DNA from: Lolium rigidum | Taxonomy: Eukaryota > Streptophyta > Magnoliopsida > Poales > Poaceae | DNA length: 64,000 bases | NCBI RefSeq assembly: GCF_022539505.1 | Contig: NC_061508.1 | Span: 92,421,276-92,485,275, forward strand | Direction: 5' to 3' | Shown: piece by piece, positions 10,966-22,756 of the stretch | How the letters are laid out: every line of letters begins with the position of its first letter | How positions within the stretch are numbered: the stretch's first letter is position 1 | Translations under genes and position numbers: made by a program | Notes under the pieces: model-generated | Told to the model about the DNA's origin: nothing | Databases searched by the model: none | The model's input: the letters and a program-made list of their open reading frames with translations, nothing else

Positions 10966-11482
10966 AGCCATCATACCAAGTTATTTCTTTGGCGACAAGC
11001 ATCAGTGCCGATGTTCTCCCAGCATACTTCAGGGTGCCTGAGACAAACATGAGCACCATGGGAGCCAGGAGCTGCTTGTTTCCCTGCCATTGCTTGCCGA
11101 CAACATTGGCAGCCAACCCCACCTGGGTTGCCAAGCTCAGAAGGTGGCGCTTCCAGAGCATGTTATCCTCCATGGAGAAGGCCGTGATCGTCTCCTGCCC
11201 GCCAAGGTGCAGAAGCATGAACGGCGCCCATAAAAGCACTAGCCCATGGCGCGGGCCGTTGATGTGGAGGACCAGATGGCCAAGGACAAAGACTGCGATG
11301 AAGTCAGCCAACACGTAGGCAAGCCATAGTAATCCCCGGAGAACACCGGAGGTCGTCCGTTTCCTGGTGCCGGAGAACAAAAGAAGGAACACTTGCACGG
11401 CAAAGCTCACGAGCACCAACAACTGGATTTCCCATTCGTTCCGGAGTTGTTCGACTTCGACATGGGCTGTCAACCTGATCAA
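10964..11482 (-). pseudogene. DUF4220 family membrane protein, N-terminal fragment
   Basis: The minus-strand frame encodes the start of the plant DUF4220/DUF594 family. Family landmarks are NEWEIQLLVLVSFAVQVFLL (first membrane helix), GLLWLAYVLADFIAVFVLGH (second), LLWAPFMLLHLGGQETITA, and LKYAGRTSAL. These proteins of unknown function usually run to 600-750 residues with several N-terminal helices; here only about 170 remain, ending in a stop at 10964. The frame opens with TTG, not ATG, so either an upstream exon is missing or the start is lost. The 3' side is cut next to a 15-bp direct repeat and the Helitron end. A remnant of a host gene, not a working one. Confidence 0.85.
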
Positions 11483-11767
11483 CAGTACAAAATTCAGAAA
11501 CTAATGAACTAGCCGTTAATAAGCACCTCAACAATTTCGTCACGATTTCTTCAGGACTTCGCTTCACTCGATGCAAGCTTTGCGATGATGCCACATGACC
11601 CTCCGGGACTCCCACGGGTTTGAGGCCAAACCATCAAACCCTATCACGCTTTTCAAAGTGATATTAGCGGTCACTTGCTTTGAACCAAGCAAGTGCTCCG
11701 ATGTCAACGCATGACCTTCATCTTGTGATCTTGACCACCGGCAAGTCCTCCCGCTACCGATCCCTCA
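11483..11767. other. Sequence upstream of DUF4220 fragment, no gene seen
   Basis: Moderate GC, no in-frame ATG joined to the DUF4220 frame. A minus-strand frame at 11304-11615 is a shadow. May contain the gene's former 5' flank. Confidence 0.3.
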
Positions 11768-12515
11768 CACTACAAGAAAAATAGACCGCAGAAACATTAT
11801 TTTGGTCCCCAAGAGACACTATATATCTTTGCCTCTACATTAGAATAGAGACGCTTGTTAAGTGTTACATAAGTGCCACTACAGGAGTGTGTCTAGAATT
11901 AAAAGATACTAGTAGAATGTCTTCACATATTGTAAGACATTTTGTAGAGGCTTGTCTATAGATTATATAAGACAATAGTAAGGACATTTCTTATGTCATT
12001 ATTCTCTAGCATATAGAAAGAAATTATAAAAAATCTTGGAATTTTTGGAAGTAAACCTCGAACTCAAGGTCTTGAGGAAACGTTTGTAGTCACCTAACAA
12101 CTTAGCCTCACACAATTTCTTGACAATATTATTAAATAAAATCATATCTTTAATATACTGAATTTCTCAAAATTATGTAAAATGCATCTACGGAATGTAA
12201 AGAGTGTCTCAAATTGTGTCTCCAGCTATAATGTACGGTCACTTTAGGAAGTGCCTTAAAAATGACTCTATATGTTTTTTTGAGGCAATTTATTAAGTGT
12301 CTCATCGAGCGCCTTCAACCAAGCATTTGATACTCACAACATAAATGTCTCAACTAGTGTCTCTACAGTCAAGACACTTTACATGATGTCTAAACAAAGT
12401 GTCTCTACATCAAGGAAAGTGCCTCTGCATGATTATTTAACAAATTGATAGAGGCTAATCATATAAATTGTCTCTAGAGAAGTATCTCTAGACAAGGTGC
12501 CTCTGTAAAAATTCT
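11768..12515 (+). mobile_element. CACTA transposon end with subterminal repeats
   Basis: Starts with the canonical CACTACAAGAAAAATAG at 11768, preceded by TCA as possible 3-bp duplication. Inside are many copies, in both orientations, of short units such as GTGTCTCTA, GTGCCTCTG and TAGAGGC, the usual subterminal array of CACTA elements. No matching CTTGTAGTG terminus is visible on the right, where LINE sequence starts. No transposase is present. Treated as a truncated, non-autonomous CACTA (or an element whose right end has decayed). Confidence 0.7.
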
Positions 12516-12986
12516 GGTTTTTGGTGGTATATTAATTTCACAAATATACGTATGTAGAAACCGTGGGTGTCCGTTAAAAAAATCTAAATACATGGACTTG
12601 ACCGTGAAAATACTGTCCATTGATAACTTCCACATAAAAATGTCATCTTTCCCAGATAGATGAACATGAATGAACCTTTGCACCAAATGTAACCACATAT
12701 CCCATGTATTTCCCATCAAAGCTCCGCTGAAACAGTGCTTCAAAAAAAAAAAGCTCCGTTGAAACTTATGTTCAGCGGAATGGTAGACATATTATTTTAA
12801 ACCATGACATTATTTCGATCCATGGTATTATAAAGGATGGGTGTTGCTAAGCTAGACGGCATGTCCCCTGACTATCTATCTTTCCAAAACCTAATATTCA
12901 TCCCATTACCTATCTCAAAGGACCCTCTCGCAAAGAACTCCTCCTTGACGTTCATTAAGCCTTTCCAAATAAGTTAAGTCACTTGG
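12516..12986 (-). mobile_element. LINE fragment: zf-RVT region of ORF2
   Basis: Minus-strand remnants of a plant L1-type LINE ORF2 C-terminal part. The stretch DDIFMWKLSMDSIFTVKSMY is the W-x-L-x-x-x-G-x-F-x-V-K-S-x-Y signature of the region before the reverse-transcriptase zinc-binding domain. Upstream, other frames give KEEFFARGSFEIGNG-type sequence. Stops and frameshifts break it. The left side ends against the CACTA; the right side continues beyond the solo LTR at 14523. Confidence 0.8.
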
Positions 12987-14522
12987 TGTTTGATATGTGC
13001 CCTAGAGGCAAATAAATAAAGTTGTTTTATTAATCATGTCCGTATTCGTTCACAAGAAGTTTTATGACATGCTATAATTATATTAAGCGGAAACATTAAT
13101 ATAAGTGTGGTATGTAAAGAAAACCTAGTCCCTAGTAAAATAGTACATTCATTAATAGATGATCAAGGTTTCCTGACCAACGTCATTAATAACGGAGTCA
13201 TGCTATTGGATGAATACATGATGGACTTACACCCTTATAAGATAACGCAATGTGATAAAATCACATAGTTTGACATTGTGGTATTAAGATGAAATGTTGT
13301 AACCTAATCCTTAGACCGTGAAGCCATACATAATCGCTATCTCCTATGGCTACTTTGGTTGTATCAACCATCACACCATGAAAGGGTGATCATAAAGGTG
13401 CATCTCGGTATTCCAAAGGGATGGGTTGAGGCGTATGTGTCAAGACCGGTATTTGTACATCCGCATAAGCGGAGAGATAGTCAGGGCCCACTCGGTGATA
13501 TAGTATCAACAGAGCTTGCAAGCAAGTGACTAGGTCACATAAATATGATATCACGGGAATGAGTTGAATATGTTTGTTGGCAACAAGATCGGACAAGGTA
13601 TATAGGATACCGAAGATCAAGTATCGAGACAAAATAGGTATCGTGTAACAAAAGGAATGGGACTCGGCGTTAAGGTTTAAGTGACAAAGATATTCGTGGA
13701 CTTGCATAGGGATCTTCATGGTTTTCCAAAACCCTCTGTGATCTATGATGGGATGAGTGTCTCCTTCTTACCTACGCACTCCCGAACCCGTAGGGTGGCA
13801 CGCTTATTGTATGTGACGTTTTGGGAGATTCGGAAAAGTTAAGAGAATAGGAAGAGAACACCGGAGAGGTATCGGAATAAGTTCCAGGGTCAATGAATTG
13901 TTCGGAGACTTAATAAGTTGTTTAATTATTAAATTGGATGAATTAAATATTAAATATACCCCCCAAGGGAAGGGGTGGGCCAGCGACCCAAAGTGGGTTG
14001 GCCGCCCACAACCCTAACCCTAGGGAGCCAGCAGCGCATGGAGGGGAGAGCCGAGAGGCTACCCTAGGTGGCCCCACCTCCTCCTCTCACCCCCTATATA
14101 AAGAGACCCAAGGGGGTTCTCCTCATTCATCCCTTGAGTTCTCTCTCCTTCTCCTCCTCATGTGTGTGTTCTCGAGTGGGAATTCTCTAGACCATACACA
14201 TGTCGTCATCCTGCTGGAGCTTTCTTCTGGGTCATCTACTTCCGCTGCTTTGCTGGACCAAAGCCCATGAGACGTCAATACACCGAAGGCCTGTTGAACT
14301 GCAGAGGCACAAGACTTGGTGCGCTCCGTTGCTTGTACTTCTTGGCCCTAAGGTTGGCGTCGACGTACACCTTCATCAACCCAGTTCATCGTGAACATAA
14401 CGATTACGGTCTTCTAGGGTATGAACACCGAACTCCACCGTTACTTTGCATCTCCATAGTATGGATTTTTGCTATGTCGTTTACGTCGTAGAATTTTTGT
14501 TTTACTGCACCGAAACCCAACA
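12987..14522 (+). mobile_element. Solo LTR of an Angela/BARE-like Copia element
   Basis: Begins TGTTTGATATGTGCCCTAGA and ends ACCGAAACCCAACA, 1536 bp, flanked on both sides by CTTGG (12982-12986 and 14523-14527). The start resembles the BARE/Angela/WIS LTR start (ATGCCCTAGAGGCAATAATA). A TATA box CTATATAAAG lies at about 14093. No internal sequence remains, so it is a solo LTR left by recombination. It splits the old LINE, and is therefore younger than it. Confidence 0.9.
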
Positions 14523-15230
14523 CTTGGTTTAGCTGAAACCTAGAATAGAGTTTTAGACTAGAGGTATTTGTTGTCTAAAAGCTCTTGCCACACCTCCTCC
14601 TTATTGAGAAGCTTATATAGCCACTTGCTAAGTAAGCATTTATTTTTAAAAATTCTAGAACCTCTAGTCTCAACCTACACTAATCCTTTGGTCTACAAAT
14701 ATTGTTCTATTTAGTTAATCGATACTTCTTTTTGTAGCCATCACTTTGCAGAAAAAAGCATGATCTCAAGAAATGTAGTTGTTTCTTCACCCCTTTAGGT
14801 ATTTCTGGGAAGGATATCATAAACATGGGTAGACTTGTAAGTAGCGAATTAATAAGGACTAGGTGGTCGCCATTATAAAGAAACGTGTCAATCCAACTAG
14901 TTAATTTCTTTTTGCAACACTCCTATACCGGTTTCCATTCTCCATTCTTAAGTCAACAAAAATGAATAGAAATTCCCAAATATCTAAATGCGAGAGATCC
15001 CAATTGTATTCTTCACAGATAGGCATATAGTAGTTTCATGTTTACGGCCTTTTCCAAATCATGTTGCATAAGAACAATTGTATCATCTGCATATTGTTGA
15101 ACTGACACTTCTCCCTCGACTAAATATGGATGGCTAGCATGTATGCAATAATATTTAACATGATAGGAGATGGTGGATCCCCTGGATACAGACAAAGTTT
15201 GGGATATTTCCTCTCGATGCACTTGATCGA
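14523..15230 (-). mobile_element. LINE fragment: reverse transcriptase region of ORF2
   Basis: Continuation of the LINE at 12516-12986, restored by removing the solo LTR. On the minus strand one finds GDPPSPIMLNIIAYMLA (RT motif GDPLSP, about 15170), QYADDTIVLM (catalytic YADD, about 15085), then in other frames LVGLTRF and SLPMFMISF-type sequence downstream. Multiple stops and indels show it is dead. It is 5'-truncated at about 15230; no target duplication was found. Confidence 0.8.
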
Positions 15231-16311
15231 GGGTCTGACTAGATATTTATATTGGCGCGGTCAGGCTGAAGCCTTCGAGTACAGTCAGCGATCGGTACCA
15301 ATTACAGTACAAAACTAGGAATACCTGAGCCACGCGGTTTGGCTAATCAGTTGTGGTTGATCCCAACTCCAACAGCTAAGAACAACCTCTTTCCAATAAT
15401 CCACATCCGGAGGTGCATGTGACATGGATCAAATAAAAATAGAGACATGGAGGGAGGAAGCGCATCACTAGTTTGCAACCGGCGAGGCACACCAAACCCT
15501 AGACAAGAACTCCAAGTAACACTATTTTGGGGTGAAAGTAGTACAACATCAATTGTAATGTATACTCGAATCATAAGAAAACACGATGCAGAGAGATCTT
15601 AGAGGTGAAATGAGCAGTCTGCGCCCACACAACTTTATATGCGTCGGACAAACAGAATTGGTTGGCTTTTAGATTGACTAAACTGCCATATGCATGGCTC
15701 TATGCTGACTACTAATGTTTTTGTGGTTAATTGTTGGGCGAACGTATTATAACCAGACAAGATTACAGACTGAGCCCTTTGTATCTCATAACTATGAAAG
15801 AAAATGGAAAACATACGAGATGTTATTGCACAAAGCACGGACACATCAGTGTTCATTTTATCTTGGTTAACTAAGATATGAAATCAGTGGTGAAATTATG
15901 GACCACGACTAAAAACACAACAATCATGGACCGTACATTTGACCATGTGTACTTATTTCATCCATTGAGGAAGAAAAGAAACCACCTAACAAGAACAAAA
16001 GAAAAACAGCCAAGCTGATTGGAAACATCTAGATGCTTCCAATCTGTTGAGGCGGAGCTTCTGTTGGGGCGAGGGAGGGTTGTTGCCCCCTCCTGCATAA
16101 TTCCGAATAGTTGTATACTCTCTATATTCAAATATTTGGCATATAAACCATTCGGACCAACTCGACACATGAGTTTTTTCTGAGCGTGCATCCGGCATAA
16201 CTATATCCTAGAAGGGAAATGTGAAGACATTTCCTCGTGTTTTGTTACTAAGAGAAACTTCTTTTTGGCTTGGAATCTTGACATATACTGGCTACTGGTG
16301 TCGGTTGGGGG
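15231..16311. other. Non-coding stretch
   Basis: Mixed-composition sequence with short frames on both strands and no recognised domain or element terminus. Position 16067-16100 (GGGGCGAGGGAGGGTTGTTGC) resembles 29752-29785 near copy B of the segmental duplication, but too weakly to extend the duplication here. Confidence 0.35.
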
Positions 16312-16346
16312 TGTGTGTGTGTGTGTGTGTGTGGGGGGGGGGGGGT
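16309..16346. repeat. GT microsatellite followed by G run
   Basis: About eleven GT dinucleotides followed by a run of about 14 G. Length in the assembly may be unreliable. Confidence 0.95.
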
Positions 16347-16539
16347 GCAGAGAGACCACCGTATGTTGGCATTATCCAATGTCGGCGAATGGTGGTTGAC
16401 CCTTAGCCCGGCCTTCCACCTCTCTCAACCCAAGGGTGACTATATCCACAGTCGCCCTTGTCCAGATTCGCCATGGCCATATCTGTAGATCGGGTCGCAC
16501 AACGCCGCCTCCATTGCCGAAAGTCGCCATGCGGCAGCC

Positions 16540-18218
16540 GAGGAGCAGGAGGAATGGAAGAACATGGTGGCAGCTAGGGTTGATCCCCGCCCAAGTCGCC
16601 TCGAGAGGAGTGACACGGTGGCAACGATGTGGTTCCTCTGCATTGCCACGTGCATTAGCACTTTAATTAGTCATCCTAAGAAGAAGATAAAAGCTCACTA
16701 ATCTGATCCGCTAAAGCATGGTCATTACTCATTAGTCATGATCATGAACCACACGTGTGTACTGATTAAAATGTGCTCTTCGCCTTTAATTTGAACTCCA
16801 CCTCTCCATGATGGACCATGGATGCGTGCGACGAACTTAGCACAAAAAAAAATGCAGGAGCAGATATTAACAAGGAAGTGCACGCATGGCCACGTGATAT
16901 AGAAGTCGGTGTGATGTGCGTACGCAACAGGCCAGCAGGTCGCTACCTTAACTCACAGAACGAAAGGAAAAAAAAAAAAAACAGGTTGCTAGCTTGAGGT
17001 ACCCCTGTGTGGCGCCGGCAGCTTTCCTGTCGGGGACCCTCACGTTCACGTCACGCGCACTGTGCATGCACGGTATTGATCACTGGCCCGGTTGGCTGAT
17101 GGCTACGGCCTACGGCGTGCGTGCATCGATCGTCGTCGACGTGCGGTCGTAACGACTTGGAGAAACTGATCGACGGGCTGACGGCCGGTCAAGCTTGACG
17201 TCCATACCATCGATATTCGATTGATCGAGGTCGGTACCGCGTGCCCGTCTCGCCATTTAGTTAGTGTATGCCGGCCCCGTGAGTCTTCGACGACCAAACT
17301 AACTATTATTGGGCCAGCACCTATAAACGTATTGCCGTGTGTCGCAGTGCACCGTGGCAGCATGCACACATTGCTAGCTAGAACGACTACATCTACCGAA
17401 CTATGTACTGGACATTACGATTAGGCTCCAAAGACAGGTGATTAAAAGAACCAGGCTTCGTCGCCGACGGTCTGATCCGCCTCCAGTAATGTAGACGTGG
17501 CGGACCATAGCATATCGCTGGTAGGAGGGTTTCCTTTTTTCTTTTGATTGCTTTTTAATGCTTTCTTCAAAATGATGAAACGGGAACTATTTCTTAAGGT
17601 TAGAATAAGATCTTTTCTCACTTATCCTCGATCAGGTCATGAATCTAACACCGGCGGAGGACGCGCAGAGTTGTACGTCCCGTGGATCTTCTAGTATTAG
17701 TTGGTTTGTTGTCCGTTTGTGTGGTTTTAAGTATGGATGTATGTATGGTTACATCTTTGGTTGGTCCTTCAAGACTTATCGGACAGCTTTTTATTCGTCT
17801 ACTATAACAAATTCTACTATGATAAGCTTTTTCTAGCTCTAGTGACAGAGAGCGAGTACATTAGTGTGCCTTCTGCTCATATCATTGTCTGTAATCATCG
17901 AGATGGTCTTAGGGCTTATTAACTTTTGGTTATTTATATTAATATTGTTGATGTTTAAAGAAAAACTAGCTCGTGCATGACTCTTGTTTTCTTTGAACCA
18001 CGTACATAAACATGCGTGTCTAACAATCAGATTTTTGTGTGTGGATCGAGGATGATGCATGCTTCTTTCACTCGACTGTATTCCCTCCATTTAAAAATAT
18101 ATATCTTAACTTTTTATAACTAAAATACTTCTAGATATATTGATCCAATATCCATGTAACGGAGAAGCAGTGGATCAGAGAGTGTGTACCTGCGGAGATG
18201 AAAACACCTGCCGAAACA
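16540..18218 (+). repeat. Segmental duplication copy A, left part
   Basis: Ordered blocks match copy B. GAAGAACATGGTGGCAGCTA (16555) matches about 29806. CCTAAGAAGAAGATAAAAGC (about 16675) matches about 30150. GGTTGCTAGCTTGAGG (16984) through ACGGCCGGTC matches 32384-32540. TTCGACGACCAAAC (17287) matches 32581. GAGATGAAAACAC (18196) matches 32708. There is no intact ORF. Content may be an old promoter or gene flank. The part at about 17370-18060 has no counterpart in copy B, so it was gained in A or lost from B. The unit continues after the LINE at 25592. Confidence 0.8.
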
Positions 18219-18234
18219 GGATAGCTTTGTCGTC
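18219..18234 (+). repeat. LINE target-site duplication, left
   Basis: GGATAGCTTTGTCGTC, repeated exactly at 25576-25591 after the LINE poly(A). Sixteen bases is normal for LINE insertion. Confidence 0.95.
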
Positions 18235-18580
18235 GGTCCGTCCCAGGAGTGACGGTTCCGGTTTTTGCGGTTAGGCGATCGCGCGGCGATTGCGGCGCCC
18301 TTGCCTCACCGACGTTGGGTTTCTCGCCGGATCTCGCCGGCATCGGTAGGTTTCTGGCCATCTCACCCACCTCATCGCATCCTAGGTTGCTTCCCGGCCT
18401 CGGAGGACTCTCCAAACCCTAGGTCGCCCGGTTTCTCCCTTTGCTTTCCGTAGGTTTCTTCCCACCACCAAAGGCCTTTGGCGAGATCTAGGGCTCGTGA
18501 TCGTAAAACACCTGCTACCCTAGTTCCCAAAACCTTTGTCGGCGCGATCTTCTGCGCCGGGAAGAAAGGGGAGTGTACAG

Positions 18581-19975
18581 ATGGAGCGGGTGGAGGGGTT
18601 GTTGAGGAATCTGAAACTTTCAGCGGCGGAGCAAGGAGGTTTTAAAAAGTGTGTGATTCTTGGGAGCGGAGATGTGGAGAAGAAGGAGTTGCAGGCTTTG
18701 GGCAAGGTTCTCTCTGATAAACCTGTGCATGTGGAGGGCATGGCGGCATCGCTGGGCAGAGCCTGGTGTCCTTTGAAGGGAGTGCGATGCAAGGCAATGG
18801 GAGGAAACGTGTTCATGTTCACCTTCCTGCAGGAGTCTGGCAAGAAGAGGGCTCTATGCGACGGCCCATGGAAGGCCAACAATGACCTTATCGTGATGAC
18901 GGATTTTGATCCGGGCAAGGCGATGGATGAGCACATTTTCGATACAATCCCGATCTGGATCCGAGTGTTCAGATTGCCGCTGGGATGGATGAACAGAGAT
19001 ATGGGGATGGAGATTGGTGACATGGTGGGAGAAAGAGTGGATGTGGATGTTGAGGATGATGGCATCGCAGTCGGCGAATATCTCCGAGTGAAGACCCGCA
19101 TAAACATCACAAAACCTTTGATGCGAGGCTTCTTGAGGCCGGGGAAGGACAGCGAATCTCAAATATGGTGCCCTTTTGAGTACGAATACCTCCCGGAGTT
19201 CTGCTATACTCGTGGCATAATTGGACATGATTATGAGGGTTGTTCGATCACGCTAGCGAAGGGGAGAAGAGACAATACGGTGGCTGGCTTCGGGCCTTTA
19301 TTCCTAAGAAGACCACACAAGTTGATTCACAAAGGAGGTTTGAGGGAAGAGCGTGGGGATATGGGAGGAATTCGAACTCGTCTGGCCGTGGCTCGGGGAG
19401 GGGAAGTGACAGTGCATCATGGAGGAAGGATAGCTTAGAGAGGCGTACCAACTCTAGCAAATCTCCTACTCGCAGCGAGGAAGCTACGAGCCCGCTCAAA
19501 CTGGGGGAAAAGAAACGGTCGGGAGCTACGCCGAGGAAATTGGAGTTCTCGGCGACGGGGCGGAGGAGATGAATAATGATCGTCACGAAAAGGATAAGGA
19601 GGAGGCGCGTGTAGGGGTTGGTTTGTTGTTGGAGAACAAGGGGGTGGGGAAGAAGGAGGGCCGGGCGTGGGGAAGGAGGTGCATGGGGAGGGACCCAATG
19701 CCATGCAGGGAGATGGGGATGCTGGCCACGTCGATCAGGAGAGTGCAGTGGGGGTGGAAAACAAAGGAGAGCAGCACCGGGCCTCGTTCAAACGGAGGCA
19801 CGGGAAGGGGGAGGGCACGAAGGCATCTCTGAATGTGAAAGTGGGGAAGAAGAGGGAGCTGGAGGATATGGAGGTTGATGAGGAGGATAAGACCACAAAG
19901 AAGTCAAAGGTTGCTGTTGTCCTGAACAACGAAACGCTGGCGGGGCTGTCGGAACAGCCCTGCGAGGAGCAATGA
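18581..19975 (+). pseudogene. LINE ORF1 (DUF4283 plus zinc-knuckle protein), frameshifted
   Basis: The first ATG of the frame is at 18581; an upstream TTG at 18536 is not a credible start. The first 290 codons cover the DUF4283 domain (LQALGKVLSDKPVHVEGM through KANNDLIVMTDF and RLPLGWMNRDMG). A single CCHC knuckle follows (PEFCYTRGIIGHDYEGC), in which the second Cys is replaced by Arg. The frame then slips near 19240; the continuation EGEKRQYGGWLRAFIPKK lies in a second frame (to 19572) and a Lys/Glu-rich tail (KKRELEDMEVDEEDKTTKK) in a third, stopping at 19975. ORF1 proteins bind LINE RNA; this copy cannot make one intact. Confidence 0.9.
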
Positions 19976-21003
19976 AGGCGGTGGCGCAAAACTGCCGGGG
20001 GCTTGGGAACCAACCAACAGTAAATGGCCTTCTGGAGTTACAGAGGGCGGAAGATCCCGACATCCTCTTTCTATCGGAAACAAAACTGATAGAGAGGGAG
20101 ATGGATCCGTTGAGATGGAGACTTAATATGCCAAATATGGTGGTGGTGGACGGTAACAAAAGGAGTGGTGGCTTAGCAATGTTCGGGAAGAGGGAGGTGA
20201 ATGTGAGCCTACGATGGAAGGGAAGATACCACATTGATGTGGATGTGACGGAGGAAAATGGCACAAAATGGCGTTTGACTGGGATATATGGTGAGTCTAA
20301 ATCGGGAGAGAAGGAGAATACGTGGAAGCTCCTCAGGAACTTACATGCACAATCCGATCTACCTTGGTTGGTAATGGGAGACTTCACCGAGATCTTGTTT
20401 TCCGGGGAGAAGGAAGGAGGGCCGGCTCGGGCCCAAGGGGCGATGGATGCGTTTAGGAGGACGTTGGAGCACTGTGAATTGGAGGACCTTGGCTATGTTG
20501 GAGACCCTTTCACGTGGAGAAACAGTTGGCATTTGGCTAGCGGATATATAAGGGAAAGACTGGACAGAGGGGTGGCTAACGCAGCATGGAGATGTATGTT
20601 CCCTTTACATAGAATGATAAATGGAGATCCACGTCATTCGGATCATCGGCCAATTATTGCAGAGCTAAATGAACAATCTTGTTCGCTGGAGGGCCGAGGA
20701 GTAGGGGAGAGGTGCTTCCGTTTTGAAGCTAGCTGGTTGCAGGAAGAAGGGTGTGAGAATGTGGTAGAGGAGGCATGGAATCGGGCGTTTGAGGAGGGAG
20801 CAGGGGGTGTTTTTGAAGGGTTGCGAAGGTGGGCGGAAGCTTGGCCACGTGGGACAGAGAAGTGCTCGGGTGAGCTTAAACATAGAATCAAAAGGGCAAA
20901 AAAAGATTTGGAGATGTGTAGAAGAAAGGAGATCAATCAATGGAATGTCAATAAGGAGCACCTCTTGAAATATAAACTCAGGCTGGTCGGAGGACCAATA
21001 TAA
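19972..21003 (+). pseudogene. LINE ORF2, endonuclease domain
   Basis: The ORF2 ATG overlaps the ORF1 stop in ATGA (19972-19975), suggesting coupled reinitiation. The 343-residue open frame is an exonuclease-endonuclease-phosphatase (APE-like) domain that nicks target DNA. Landmarks are NCRGLG (residues 7-12), SETK with catalytic Glu36, GIYGES, GDFTEIL (136-142) and SDHRPI (223-228). Family members have GDFN; Thr139 replaces the active-site Asn, so activity is doubtful. The frame stops at 21001-21003 because of a frameshift; linker sequence continues in other frames to the RT. Confidence 0.93.
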
Positions 21004-21238
21004 CGTCTTCGGCAGCAAAGGGCGCGGGCTAAGCGGCTCAAGAATGGTGACCGGAACACAAGTTTCTTCCACGCCCATGCCTCCGAGAGAAGGAAGGTTA
21101 ACGGAATAAAGAAGTTAATAAGGGAGGGTGGCGGAGTAGTGGAGAGGGAGGAAGAGCTCGGGCCTTTTATTACTAATTTCTACAAAAGTTTGTTCATGTC
21201 TTCTCGCAGGTCCGGTAAATGATGACCTCCTTTAGTTT

Positions 21239-22126
21239 GTGCTCCAATCCGTAACGATGGCGATGAACAATACTTTGAACATGCCGTATACGGCGGAGGA
21301 GGTAAAAAAGGCACTTGACTCAATTGGAGACCTGAAGGCGCCTGGACCAGATGGTATGCCGACTTTATTCTATAAAAAGTTTTGGCACATATTGGGTGGC
21401 AAGGTTCAGGCTGAGGTTCTTGATGTCCTGAATGGCGGGGAGATGCCACATGGTTGGAATGAGACGACGATCGTCTTGATCCCTAAAGTAAAGAACCCGG
21501 AGAGAATAACAGAGTATAGGCCGATCAGCCTCTGTAACGTCATTTACAAGCTAATCTCCAAGGTTCTGTCCAACCGGCTGAAGGTTCTTCTCCCAGAGAT
21601 CATCTCCCCTTCGCAATCGGCGTTTGTGCCTGGACGTATGATCACGGATAATGTGCTATTGGCCTATGAGATAACACACCATATGCATAGGAGGAAGGGG
21701 GGAAAGGATGGTCTGATAGTTGTCAAGCTAGATATGAGTAAAGCATATGACAGGGTTGAGTGGCTTTTCTTGGAGAAGATGATGCAGCGGATGGGCTTTA
21801 ATTCAAATTGGGTGAAACTGATCATGAAGTGTGTGCAGTCTGTCTCCTACCGAGTCAAGATCAATGGAAAATTGACTGATGCTTTTAAACCTGAGCGAGG
21901 TCTTCGTCAAGGGGACCCTCTGTCGCCGTACCTTTTTATCCTCTGTGCCGAGGCTTTCTCCGCCATGCTCCAACATGCGGAGGTGAATGGCACTTTGGAA
22001 GGTATTCAACTCTACCCAACGGCGCCGAGGGTAAATCACCTCTTCTTTGCGGACGATTCGCTTATTGTTATGAAGGCCACGGTGGCATGTGCGCGAAGTG
22101 CTGCAGCAGATTCTAGCACTTTATGA
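21239..22126 (+). pseudogene. LINE ORF2, reverse transcriptase domain
   Basis: A 295-codon frame carries the RVT_1 domain. Landmarks are ALDSIGDLKAPGPDGMP, IVLIPKV, YRPISLCNVIYKLISKVL, SAFVPGRMITDNVLLAYE, VVKLDMSKAYDRVEW, GLRQGDPLSPYLFIL and the catalytic FADDS (about 22041-22055). The central catalytic Asp pair is present. A frameshift near 22090 ends the frame, and the thumb continues out of frame. It acts by target-primed reverse transcription in intact relatives. Confidence 0.95.
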
Positions 22127-22747
22127 GGCATGAGTCGGGTCGGATGATAAACAAGGAGAAAAGTTCGGCGTTTTTCAGCAAGGGCACTAGATACCGTACA
22201 AAGAGGGCAGTTTTGAATGTACCGGGCATACCAAGGAGTCACAAAATCAAAGATACCTTGGTCTACCCGTACATCTAGGGGCATCGAAGAAGAGGGAATT
22301 TGAGTACATTAAGGAGAAAATCTGGAGACGCATTCGGGACTGGAAAGAGAAGCTTCTCTCCGGGCGGGCAAAGAGATACTCATCAAGGCTGTCGCGAGGC
22401 CATTCCCACCTATGCGATGTCATGTTTAGACTTGACCAAGGCGCTATGTGAGGAGATCAGCACTATGATTTGCCGCTACTGGTGGGATCAGCAGGAGGGG
22501 CAAAACAAGTGTCATTGGCTGAGGTGGGAGAAGTTGTCGAGCAACAAGAGATCCGGGGGACTGGGGTTCCGTGACTTACATATCTTTAATCTCGCCATGC
22601 TGGCGAGGCAGAGTTGGCGCCTGCTCAAATGCCCGGATTCTTTATGTGCAACTATCCTAAAAGCGAAGTATTTCCCGCAGTGCTCCATCTTGGAGGCAAC
22701 ACCGAAGCAAGGGATGTCGTATACTTGGCGGAGCATCTTGAAAGGCT
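22127..22747 (+). pseudogene. LINE ORF2, connection region, frameshifted
   Basis: Continues the RT in shifted frames: INKEKSSAFFSKGTRY just after 22140, then at 22386-22747 IPTYAMSCLDLTKALCEEIS, CRYWWDQQEGQNKCHWL and SGGLGFRDLHIFNLAMLARQ. These match the segment between RT and zinc-binding domain in plant LINEs. The coding sequence is cut at GCQL (22744-22755) by the MULE and resumes MKEGLVWRVGNGESI at 24193. Confidence 0.9.
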
Positions 22748-22756
22748 GTCAATTGA

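Noticed and set aside
16321..16406. Plus-strand frame with Val/Cys then Gly run (16221-16406)
   Set aside because: Generated by the GT microsatellite and G run.
18520..20387. Minus-strand frames of 60-200 codons opposite LINE ORF1 and ORF2
   Set aside because: Shadows of the purine-rich LINE coding strand, with no recognised domain.
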